From DATEMK01 sp035275625 (lineage in GTDB: Bacteria > Bacteroidota > Bacteroidia > AKYH767-A > OLB10), in NCBI GenBank assembly GCA_035275625.1, contig DATEMK010000612.1:1-6466 (forward strand): 6,466 nt of DNA, read 5' to 3'. Below, piece by piece: positions 1-6,432 of the stretch. A program made the position numbers and the translations under genes. The notes under the pieces were generated by a model. That model saw only the letters and a program-made list of their open reading frames with translations. It was not told the origin of the DNA and did no database searches. The first letter of the stretch is position 1; the number at the start of each line of letters is the position of its first letter.

Positions 1-2
1 GG

Positions 3-10
3 CAAAAATA
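3..10 (-). promoter_or_regulatory. Possible -7 promoter element for a minus-strand gene left of the window
   Basis: Read on the minus strand this is TATTTTTG, a full match to the Bacteroidota -7 consensus TAnnTTTG, and it is followed by CC. It lies just past the stop of the VOC gene, so it could drive a minus-strand gene starting beyond the left edge. The motif has low information content and neither the -33 partner nor the downstream gene can be judged, so this is a weak call. Confidence 0.2.
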
Positions 11-13
11 GGA

Positions 14-502
14 TTATGAATTTAACTCCTTCAATAGATTTTCCATATCCAGTGCAATGGTATACATGTGAAGTGAACCATCAGGATTGCGCGGCCATAC
101 ATCTTTCGGCTTATCCCAATACAGCTCTACACCGTTTTTATCCGGATCATCTAAATAAATGGCTTCCGAAACTCCGTGATCTGCCGTGCCTGTGATTGCA
201 TAATTCGCGTCAAGCAATCTTTTATAAGCAACAGCGAGATCTTTTCTTGTCGGAAAAAGAATGGCGGTATGGAATAATCCTGCACTTCTCACAGGTGCAG
301 GCTGAGCATCTTTGCTGTACCAGGTATTCAACCCGATGTGATGATGATAACCTCCTGCCGAAATAAATGCGGCTTCGGTTCCATAAGTTGTTATCAAAGT
401 AAAACCGAGAAGGTCACAATAAAATTTCAATGAACGGTCAATATTTGCAACTTTGAGGTGTACGTGACCGATGCGTGTTTGAGGAGGAATAGTGTATGTC
501 AT
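14..502 (-). CDS. VOC-superfamily metalloenzyme (glyoxalase / extradiol-dioxygenase fold, CatE-like)
   Basis: Complete 162-residue protein, probably a cytoplasmic single-subunit VOC enzyme; no signal peptide is visible. Two beta-alpha-beta-beta-beta modules are apparent. The first starts at residue 10 (RIGHVHLKV, then DRSLKFYCDLLGF). The second starts at about 75 (GLFHTAILFP) and ends in GVELYWD at 124-130. By analogy with FosA and glyoxalase-type proteins, His13, His78 and Glu126 are the expected divalent-metal ligands, and all are present. A His53-His55 run in YHHHIGLNTW resembles proteins usually annotated as catechol-2,3-dioxygenase or CatE-like. The tail from 133 (WPRNPDGSLHMYT) also fits that subgroup. 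The substrate cannot be read from sequence: aromatic ring cleavage, glyoxalase-like or thiol-transfer chemistry are all possible in the fold. The start is supported by an in-frame stop at 527-529 upstream. The leader is A/T-rich with no Shine-Dalgarno. The gene is divergent from the giant secreted-protein gene, with no operon partner in view. Confidence 0.93.
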   Translation of the reverse strand: MTYTIPPQTRIGHVHLKVANIDRSLKFYCDLLGFTLITTYGTEAAFISAGGYHHHIGLNTWYSKDAQPAPVRSAGLFHTAILFPTRKDLAVAYKRLLDANYAITGTADHGVSEAIYLDDPDKNGVELYWDKPKDVWPRNPDGSLHMYTIALDMENLLKELNS

Positions 503-571
503 TTTTAAAAAATTAATTAATGCAATTTAAAAATTAAATGGAAATTTTCAAGTTTCATGAAAAAGTATTTT

Positions 572-588
572 AAATAAGCATCTTATTT
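572..588. repeat. 7-bp perfect inverted repeat in the divergent intergenic region
   Basis: The arms AAATAAG and CTTATTT flank a 3-base spacer (CAT). A further half-site-like CTTATT lies at 603-608. The repeat is between the divergent VOC and giant-protein genes, and inside the predicted leader of the VOC transcript if the -7 element at 614-621 is used. It could be an operator half-site pair or a small leader hairpin. In DNA this AT-rich it could also be chance. The repeat is directly visible; any function is inference. Confidence 0.35.
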
Positions 589-613
589 GTAGTATTACGC
601 GTCTTATTGATCG

Positions 614-621
614 CAAAGCTA
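614..621 (-). promoter_or_regulatory. Candidate -7 promoter element for the VOC gene
   Basis: On the minus strand the bases read TAGCTTTG followed by C, a full match to the Bacteroidota -7 element TAnnTTTG. It would start transcription near 607 and give a leader of about 105 bases before the ATG at 502. No convincing TTG or TTTG -33 element is found about 19-20 bases further upstream (around 640), so the assignment rests on one hexamer-scale motif plus its position. Confidence 0.4.
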
Positions 622-690
622 AGTTCAATTTTACAAATGAACGGGTAAGATATTCAGAAATCTGACATGCATAAAACAAAAAACTAACTG

Positions 691-698
691 TATTTTTA
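691..698 (+). promoter_or_regulatory. Weak candidate -7 element for the giant secreted-protein gene
   Basis: TATTTTTA differs from the Bacteroidota -7 consensus TAnnTTTG only at the last base. It lies 32 bases upstream of the ATG at 730, giving a short leader. No -33 TTG is visible at the right distance. It is the best candidate on the plus strand of this intergenic region, but a weak one. Confidence 0.2.
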
Positions 699-729
699 CT
701 TTATAAAATATTTTTAAAAAACCTTATCC

Positions 730-3700
730 ATGAAAAATCTTTACAAAATTATTTTAGTTCTGCTATTCTTTGCCGTAAAAGCAAACGGACAATGCAGTTT
801 GACATTTTATACAACTCCGAGCTGTGATTCAAATTGCACAGGCACAATTACGGTTTCAGTTACAGGTGGAACCGCACCTTTCTCAGGAGAGATTGACGGA
901 GGATTTCCATTTTCTACTTCACTCAATCCATTTGTCATAAATGGAATTTGCCCCGGAACTCATTTTCTCCACCTGGAAGATGCTCTTGGTTGCACCATTG
1001 ACACCCTATTTACTATTCTTCAGAATACCATAACAATTCAACCAGATAGCATGGATTTGACAATTTGCGGAGGTAACTGCGCTTCGATATATCCGACAGT
1101 CTTTGGTGGTTGCGCTCCATATACGTATTTGTGGGCGAATGGTGCAACAACAGTGAGCATTATCACATGTGTACCCGGCAATTATACACTCTGGATAACA
1201 GATGCTTGTGCTTGTACTTCATCACAAACTTATACAGTAACAGCGGGTCCCTGCTGTCCGCCTGATTCAGTCGCCAACCCGATAGTTTGTGAAAGGTCAA
1301 CTTATACGTACACTGCACCCTTGCATGCCGGAAGCACTTATCAATGGACTTTTACAGGTGATTCCATTCATGTCATTAATAATAACAGTGTAACTGTGAC
1401 ATGGGGTTCTGTTCAGACAGCTTTTCAACAAGCCACCATTTCTTATATAGAAACCTTTGCTAACGGAAACCAGCAAAGTCATTCGCAGGTGTATTGGATT
1501 ACTACAGCGCCTTTAATTAATTTAACATCAGCGCCCGCTGATGTTAATCACGTAATAAATATCTGTAAAGGACAATCGGTTTCATTTATCAACCAAACAA
1601 CAAATGCTGATAATTTTTCCTGGGATTTTGGTGATGGAACACATTCCAATGCACAGGATGTTTCACATCCTTACAATAATCCCGGAACCTATGTAATCCA
1701 TTTTGAAGCATCCACCGATTGCGGCTGCGCTGCCGCGGATTCATTTGTTGTGAACGTTTCAAATTCTACCGGACCGGATATTGTTTGCCGTTCTATTGTT
1801 TGTGAAGGTGATACAGCCACATATAGTACTTCGGCAATTTGCAATGATTATTATTGGAATGTAACAGGGGGAACAATTATTACTCCGCAGCCTTACAGCA
1901 ATAATATCCAGGTTGTATGGAACAGTTCAGCCGGCAATGGTATGGTTTCGCTTAGCGTGGGCAACTGTCTTGGAAATTGTGTGGATACTACTTTTTTAAA
2001 TATACCTGTGCTTTCAAATAATTCAGCAATTACGGGCAGAGATACAGTTTGTCAATATCAGACTTATACTTATTCAGTACCGTATATACCGGGAACATAT
2101 TATTCCTGGTCGCTTACACCCGCAACTATCGGCACCATTTCAGGCAATGGTACAAATGAAATAAGTATTGAATTTTCATATTTAACAGGAGCCTGCACGC
2201 TTTCTGTAAGTTATCAGAATAGTTTTTTAGGATGTTCAGGCACCGGAACGAAACAAATTTTTGTCGCCCCGGTTTTTGGGGTGAATGCCACTCATACGGT
2301 ATGCAAAAATGATTCAGCTTCGGTAAATATTATTTTGACCGGATATCCGGGACAATTTAATTATACAATTGTTAACCCATTGGGAAATATTTCTACCCAG
2401 GCATATTCAGGTTTTTTCCATTTCTTATGTGCTGATACTGGTTATTATTCTGTGGCAGTATCTCCGGCAGCAGCCGCTTTATTTTGTGAACTGCCTGATA
2501 CAATTAAAGTACATTGTGTAACTACTCAACCTGTTGATTCTATTTCAGGACCTCAAAATATTTGTATGGGAAATACTTATACCTATACTGCCAATGGCGC
2601 TTTGCCGGGCCATTATATTATTTGGGGAGTAACGGGGGGAACACTTCTTAGCAGTTCAGGAATTGACAAGACCACTTGTAATGTAACCTGGAATGGCACT
2701 ACTCCGCATTTTTTATACTGTGTTCAGCAGGATGTAAACGGAAACAATTGCAAAAGCGATACAGTTTTTTATTCCATTAATGAAGTCACTTCAGCAAGCA
2801 TAAGTGGTCCATCCAATGTTTGCACAAACGGAATTTATAATTATGATGTAATAGTTGCTGACATGCCCGGAGCGTATTATGAATGGACGGTAACTTCATC
2901 TCTTGCCTCTGTAAAAAGCGGGCAGGGGACAAAGCAAATAGAAGTTGAATACCACAATGCAGGAGGAACTGCAACGGTTCAATGCACGTTGTCACATTGC
3001 CCGGCTATCATTGCCGTTCAAAATAATATTGTTGTTTCTCCGGCAGTACCGGCTGTCATCACACCTGCTAATCCTGTGTTTTGTTCGGGAGACAATATTT
3101 CAATTCAATCTGCTGCTGCTAATAATTATCAATGGAAAGATTCTGTGAATGCTTTGATCGGCACGGCTCAATCAATTGTTTTAACCAATGGCGGAAATTA
3201 TTCTTTAATTACTACGGATGGTAACCAATGCAAATCCACTTTAAGTTTTTACGTTATTGAAAACCCTTCGCCTGAAGCCATTTTGACTTCACCTTCGGCA
3301 AATATTTATTGCATTCCGACACCAGTTAATGCAACATTATATGCAGCTACAAATCCGGGATTTTCGTATCAGTGGTTAAATAATAGCTTAGTGATTCCCG
3401 GTGCAACTTCAGCAATTTTTAACACCACCCAAACGGGATTGTACCAGGTGCAGGTTACAAATAATTTCGGATGTTCTGCTTTATCAGACTTTTTCCTGAT
3501 TATGATTGACAGTTGTAATGGGGGTGGTACCTGTACAACTTCAGAAATTATTTCAGCTAATGTTGTAAGCGATAATTGCAACCCGATTTCTTTTTCAGGA
3601 TTTTATACTGCAGGAGTTACAAATCCATCATGGGATTTCGGAGATCCTGCAAGTGGTGTGAACAATACGTCCACACTTATGAACCCTTCACATCTTTATA

Positions 3701-5736
3701 CCAAACCGGGATATTATTATGCTACCTATTCAGGAATTGTAGTTAATCAAACTCCTCCGCCTCCTTTTTGTTTGTTGCTTGATAATGTTCTTGCAACAGT
3801 TTTGGGTTCCTGTGATTTTGATTTCGAGCCTGCGTGTGCCGGACTGCCGACACAATTCAATAATCTTTCTTTGACTTTACCCGGAACAAGTGTGACTTCA
3901 TATCTGTGGGATTTTGGCGACAGCAATTCTTCCCTGCAGCAAAATCCCCAGCATGTATATCAAAATGCGGGTACATATACCGTAACACTTACTATTACAT
4001 ATTCAACCTGTACTTCAACAAGCTCCTACCCGGTAACAATTCCCGGGGCAACAGCTTCATTAACTGCGAACCCTTCGTCTACATGCAAAGGAACACCCGT
4101 TGCATTCGCACTTTCAAATAATGGCATAGCACCCTTCATTGACTGGAAATGGGATTTTGGCGATGGCATTTCATCTTTGAATCTTGATCCTGTGAGAGCT
4201 TATGCGGACAGCGGAACATTTACTGTTACATTAATAGTGATTGATTCAAAAGGATGTACTGATACTGTCAGTCAGAATATTTTCGTCAATCCTGCTCCCG
4301 TTCCCGGGGTTATTAATCCCTCAGGCCCGATTAATGAGTGCAGCTATAACACTATTGTTTTGAATGCCCCGCAGGGAGCTTTTTATATGTGGAATGATGG
4401 AAGCAGCGCACAAACTTTTTCACCCGCGTTAACAGGAAATTATTTTGTTGAAGTTACTGACACAAACCATTGTGTTTATGTTACTGCACCGGTTGAAGTA
4501 AATATTTCTCAGCCACCGGTTGCAGAAATAAACGGCATTAGTGAAGTATGCGAGGGAACCTATATTTCTCTGACCGCTTCAGCCGGTACATCGCTTAGTT
4601 ATGAATGGCACGTGCTTCCTTCCAACCAGGTTGTTTCAACAACCAGCGGTTACAATTTGCCTGCCTCGACTCCGGCAGGTTCATATGTGGTTTATTTAAT
4701 TGAAACGGATAATACCAATAATTGTGTTGATACTTCGGATATTCTTACAGTTATCATACATGCAAATCCGCCTGATCCTGTAATTACATCATCACCCGCA
4801 GGATATTTATGTGCCGGAAATAATACCACCCTTGAAGTAATAAATCCTTTGACAAACGGAATTTATTTATGGAGCAATGGCGAGGTAATAAATTATAATA
4901 ATATGAACAACCCCCAGGTTATTGTCACACAGGCAGGAGATTATTCGGTGATATTAAATGACAGTTCGGGATGTAAATCATACAGCAATGTGATAACAAT
5001 TAATCCACCTATTGATTTCAGCAACATGATTCCGGGTTGTTACGAATTGTGTGACACCATTACACATACCTTATACGGAGTTGCTTGTATGAACGGAACA
5101 GGGGAGTGGATTGACATTTCGCAGCAGCCCCCGGTTGTTGTAAGCACAAATATTTATTTCACGGTTACACAAACCGGGATTTATCAATATGTGTGCAATT
5201 CGCCAAACTGTTCTGACACTTCCGATGCAATTGACATTACAATTATTCATTGCTGCCCGGTAGAGCCTCCCGTGGCGCAAATAACTTATTTGAATGATAC
5301 TATCTTTTCATCCATCACAAACAGCGCTTTTACATACACCTGGATGCTCAACAACCAGGTTATTACAGGAGCGAATCAGCCCATGCTGACACCCATTAGT
5401 GACGGTTGTTATACGTTAATACTTTCTGATTCGAACGGCTGCAATACCTCTTCAAACACATTATGCTTTGTATTTACGGGTGTCATTGAAACGGACCAGG
5501 CAAACGAATTTATTGTATTTCCAAACCCGGCTTCCGATTTTCTTAAATTCAAAACTTCTTCAAATGAACAAGCCCAATTAAAAATTACTGATATGGAAGG
5601 AAGGATCGTTTTTGAAAATACTTTTAAAAATAACCTGGATGTAAATATTTTAAGTTTCTCAGAGGGGATGTATCTCTATGCTGTCTCTCAGAAAAATAAA
5701 ATATTCAGCAAGGGGAAAATAATAATAGCGAGGTGA
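730..5736 (+). CDS. Giant T9SS-exported multi-domain adhesin-like protein (SprB-like, PKD and Ig-like modules)
   Basis: A 1668-residue protein. Residues 1-20 are a Sec signal peptide (MKNLYKIILVLLFFAVKANG), probably cut before Gln21. Residues about 22-172 form two SprB-like modules (GTITVSVTGGTAPF at 38-51). PKD-like modules without the DFGD motif start near 181, 346, 433, 604 and 690. Canonical PKD modules carry WDFGD at 298-302, 968-972, 1060-1064 and 1141-1145, each with a downstream GTY/GTF/GYY strand. Ig-like modules start near 774, 847, 1190, 1263, 1347 and 1512, and less classifiable beta modules near 514 and 1428. Residues about 1590-1668 are a type A T9SS sorting domain. No protease, glycosidase, lectin or other enzyme domain is recognised, so an adhesive or structural role at the cell surface or in the matrix is the best inference. 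An in-frame TAA at 715-717 shortly precedes ATG 730, fixing this start. The reading frame is intact. The gene is monocistronic by context, divergent from the VOC gene and convergent with the TonB-C-like gene. Ligand unknown. Confidence 0.95.
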   Translation: MKNLYKIILVLLFFAVKANGQCSLTFYTTPSCDSNCTGTITVSVTGGTAPFSGEIDGGFPFSTSLNPFVINGICPGTHFLHLEDALGCTIDTLFTILQNTITIQPDSMDLTICGGNCASIYPTVFGGCAPYTYLWANGATTVSIITCVPGNYTLWITDACACTSSQTYTVTAGPCCPPDSVANPIVCERSTYTYTAPLHAGSTYQWTFTGDSIHVINNNSVTVTWGSVQTAFQQATISYIETFANGNQQSHSQVYWITTAPLINLTSAPADVNHVINICKGQSVSFINQTTNADNFSWDFGDGTHSNAQDVSHPYNNPGTYVIHFEASTDCGCAAADSFVVNVSNSTGPDIVCRSIVCEGDTATYSTSAICNDYYWNVTGGTIITPQPYSNNIQVVWNSSAGNGMVSLSVGNCLGNCVDTTFLNIPVLSNNSAITGRDTVCQYQTYTYSVPYIPGTYYSWSLTPATIGTISGNGTNEISIEFSYLTGACTLSVSYQNSFLGCSGTGTKQIFVAPVFGVNATHTVCKNDSASVNIILTGYPGQFNYTIVNPLGNISTQAYSGFFHFLCADTGYYSVAVSPAAAALFCELPDTIKVHCVTTQPVDSISGPQNICMGNTYTYTANGALPGHYIIWGVTGGTLLSSSGIDKTTCNVTWNGTTPHFLYCVQQDVNGNNCKSDTVFYSINEVTSASISGPSNVCTNGIYNYDVIVADMPGAYYEWTVTSSLASVKSGQGTKQIEVEYHNAGGTATVQCTLSHCPAIIAVQNNIVVSPAVPAVITPANPVFCSGDNISIQSAAANNYQWKDSVNALIGTAQSIVLTNGGNYSLITTDGNQCKSTLSFYVIENPSPEAILTSPSANIYCIPTPVNATLYAATNPGFSYQWLNNSLVIPGATSAIFNTTQTGLYQVQVTNNFGCSALSDFFLIMIDSCNGGGTCTTSEIISANVVSDNCNPISFSGFYTAGVTNPSWDFGDPASGVNNTSTLMNPSHLYTKPGYYYATYSGIVVNQTPPPPFCLLLDNVLATVLGSCDFDFEPACAGLPTQFNNLSLTLPGTSVTSYLWDFGDSNSSLQQNPQHVYQNAGTYTVTLTITYSTCTSTSSYPVTIPGATASLTANPSSTCKGTPVAFALSNNGIAPFIDWKWDFGDGISSLNLDPVRAYADSGTFTVTLIVIDSKGCTDTVSQNIFVNPAPVPGVINPSGPINECSYNTIVLNAPQGAFYMWNDGSSAQTFSPALTGNYFVEVTDTNHCVYVTAPVEVNISQPPVAEINGISEVCEGTYISLTASAGTSLSYEWHVLPSNQVVSTTSGYNLPASTPAGSYVVYLIETDNTNNCVDTSDILTVIIHANPPDPVITSSPAGYLCAGNNTTLEVINPLTNGIYLWSNGEVINYNNMNNPQVIVTQAGDYSVILNDSSGCKSYSNVITINPPIDFSNMIPGCYELCDTITHTLYGVACMNGTGEWIDISQQPPVVVSTNIYFTVTQTGIYQYVCNSPNCSDTSDAIDITIIHCCPVEPPVAQITYLNDTIFSSITNSAFTYTWMLNNQVITGANQPMLTPISDGCYTLILSDSNGCNTSSNTLCFVFTGVIETDQANEFIVFPNPASDFLKFKTSSNEQAQLKITDMEGRIVFENTFKNNLDVNILSFSEGMYLYAVSQKNKIFSKGKIIIAR
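793..5481 (+). repeat. Array of about 19 diverged beta-sandwich modules, period about 84 residues
   Basis: Protein-level repeat only; no near-identical DNA repeats were seen beyond short words around the four WDFGD codons. A cysteine near the first strand of each module recurs at residues 187, 279, 358, 441, 525, 612, 698, 785, 861, 950, 1036, 1119, 1204, 1274, 1361 and 1441, with intervals of 70-92 residues. A second cysteine, often in a DxxGC-like hairpin, follows within most modules (for example 502, 586, 674, 834, 915, 1094, 1176, 1248, 1332, 1415). The two SprB-like modules show the same pairing (32/36 with 88; 113/117 with 160/162). The module at about 181-260 lacks the second cysteine, and the last one (about 1510-1584) lacks an obvious first one. 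Module borders are estimates by eye. Confidence 0.75.
1522..1547. repeat. Perfect 12-bp inverted repeat inside the giant gene
   Basis: The arms TTAACATCAGCG (1522-1533) and CGCTGATGTTAA (1536-1547) are exact reverse complements separated by CC. In mRNA this would fold into a stable stem with a tight loop. It encodes residues around 265-273, at the junction before the first canonical PKD module. No T-run follows on either strand, so it is not an intrinsic terminator. It may affect translation or mRNA stability, may be a protein-binding site, or may be chance. Confidence 0.6.
5497..5733 (+). other. C-terminal type A T9SS sorting domain of the giant protein
   Basis: Residues about 1590-1668 of the giant protein. 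The hallmark blocks are FIVFPNPASDFLKF (1594-1607), ITDMEGRIVF (1619-1628), SEGMYLYAV (1644-1652) and the basic end GKIIIAR. This matches the Por_Secre_tail / type A CTD family (TIGR04183-like), which directs substrates through the T9SS outer-membrane translocon and is usually cleaved, with attachment to lipopolysaccharide or release. The domain has no cysteine and about 8 lysines in 79 residues, in clear contrast to the Lys-poor ectodomain. Confidence 0.93.
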
Positions 5737-5758
5737 TTGCTTATTATGGTTAATATTT

Positions 5759-6271
5759 TCAGAAAGTAAGTGTGATTGTTCCTTTCATTTCCAAAGGACA
5801 CTTGGCGCAATTATCAAACTGAGCGCTTTCAGCAGCCTGCTTTGCTAATTTTAAAAGATAATCATCCGTGGTTGTTGTGCCTTCCGCGCCTGGTTCTGCT
5901 TTCTTAATATGTCCATATTTATCAATGGAGATGGCAACCACCACAATTCCTTTTTTCATTGTTAAATTTTCTGCTTTGGGAGGTTTTGTAAGTTGCCGCC
6001 CTGCCATTTCAAAACTCACACCTTTCATGCCTGTGGTCTGATCAGCGGGTTTTGCTGCGGCTTCTTCAGCTTTTTTGCTGAACCATATCGCTTCAATTTC
6101 TGCAACTGTAAATGTCATGGCGTTGCCCTTGAACATAAACGTTACTTTTCCGTTTTCAAGAGATTTCACTTCTCCGCTCATTTTTTCTCCTGATTTTAAA
6201 ACAATCGTGTGTTGCGCATTTACCGAAAATGAAAATAAAATTGCCGAAAGAATTAAAATGATTTTTTTCAT
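5759..6271 (-). CDS. Exported Sm-like / TonB C-terminal-like domain protein
   Basis: Complete 170-residue protein. Residues 1-19 are a signal peptide (MKKIILILSAILFSFSVNA), with likely cleavage before Gln20. Residues about 21-64 (TIVLKSGEKMSGEVKSLENG onward, ending EIEAIWF) look like a small Sm-like beta-barrel segment of the kind often found at the start of Bacteroidota exported proteins. A short Ala/Lys-rich linker follows (66-78). Residues about 88-170 resemble the TonB C-terminal domain as found in Bacteroidota: GRQLTKPP, then GIVVVAISIDKYGHIKKAEP (108-127), an AKQAAESAQF helix and a final KGTITLTF strand. Unlike true TonB it has no membrane anchor and no proline-rich spacer, so it is unlikely to be a working energy transducer; a soluble periplasmic or surface role is inferred. 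Cys155 and Cys158 form a CxxC and are its only cysteines. An in-frame TAA at 6290-6292 supports this start. It converges on the giant gene with a 22-bp gap. Confidence 0.87.
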   Translation of the reverse strand: MKKIILILSAILFSFSVNAQHTIVLKSGEKMSGEVKSLENGKVTFMFKGNAMTFTVAEIEAIWFSKKAEEAAAKPADQTTGMKGVSFEMAGRQLTKPPKAENLTMKKGIVVVAISIDKYGHIKKAEPGAEGTTTTDDYLLKLAKQAAESAQFDNCAKCPLEMKGTITLTF

Positions 6272-6300
6272 GATTGAATGATTTTTGATTTAATAACGGA

Positions 6301-6308
6301 CAAAAATA
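6301..6308 (-). promoter_or_regulatory. Candidate -7 promoter element for the TonB-C-like gene
   Basis: On the minus strand this reads TATTTTTG, a full match to TAnnTTTG, 29 bases before the ATG at 6271. A start near 6294 would give a leader of about 23 bases, a common arrangement in this phylum. No -33 TTG is seen near 6328. Confidence 0.45.
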
Positions 6309-6400
6309 TTTAAAATTTTAAGTGAAGATGTGAAATTCCTGTTAAGTTCTTACATGATTTTTCAACAACAATTTACAATCATGAATACTGCATTTTTAGC

Positions 6401-6408
6401 TACTTTTG
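6401..6408 (+). promoter_or_regulatory. Candidate -7 promoter element for the gene starting at 6433
   Basis: TACTTTTG fully matches TAnnTTTG and lies 24 bases upstream of the ATG at 6433, giving a leader of about 19 bases. With the element at 6301-6308 it makes a typical divergent promoter pair in a 161-bp gap. No clear -33 element is present around 6381. Confidence 0.45.
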
Positions 6409-6432
6409 TATTTTATTTTTTGAACATTCATT

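Noticed and set aside
1297..1482. Minus-strand open frame of 61 codons, and similar short frames at 2786-2995, 3369-3581 and 5071-5280
   Set aside because: They lie wholly antisense to the giant gene and show no recognisable protein family, leader or promoter. Shadows of its reading frame.
2945..3148. Plus-strand out-of-frame open frames inside the giant gene (also 3906-4121), considered as signs of frameshift
   Set aside because: The giant frame stays open from signal peptide to sorting domain with module periodicity preserved, so there is no frameshift to explain.
1621..4163. Recurrent DNA word around the four WDFGD sites, considered as a DNA repeat or recombination hot spot
   Set aside because: Similarity is limited to about 15 bases dictated by the conserved residues. 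Flanks are diverged, so this is protein-level conservation and not a DNA repeat.
5722..5747. Bulged stem spanning the end of the giant gene (ATAATAGC with GC-T-TATTAT), considered as a terminator
   Set aside because: Almost all A-T pairs, one bulge, a 9-base loop and only a mixed T-rich stretch after it; too weak to call.
6065..6082. Hairpin TTCAGC / GCTGAA around a T6 loop
   Set aside because: It lies within the coding region of the TonB-C-like protein, over the low-complexity Lys/Glu/Ala linker codons, with no T-run after the stem. Not a terminator.
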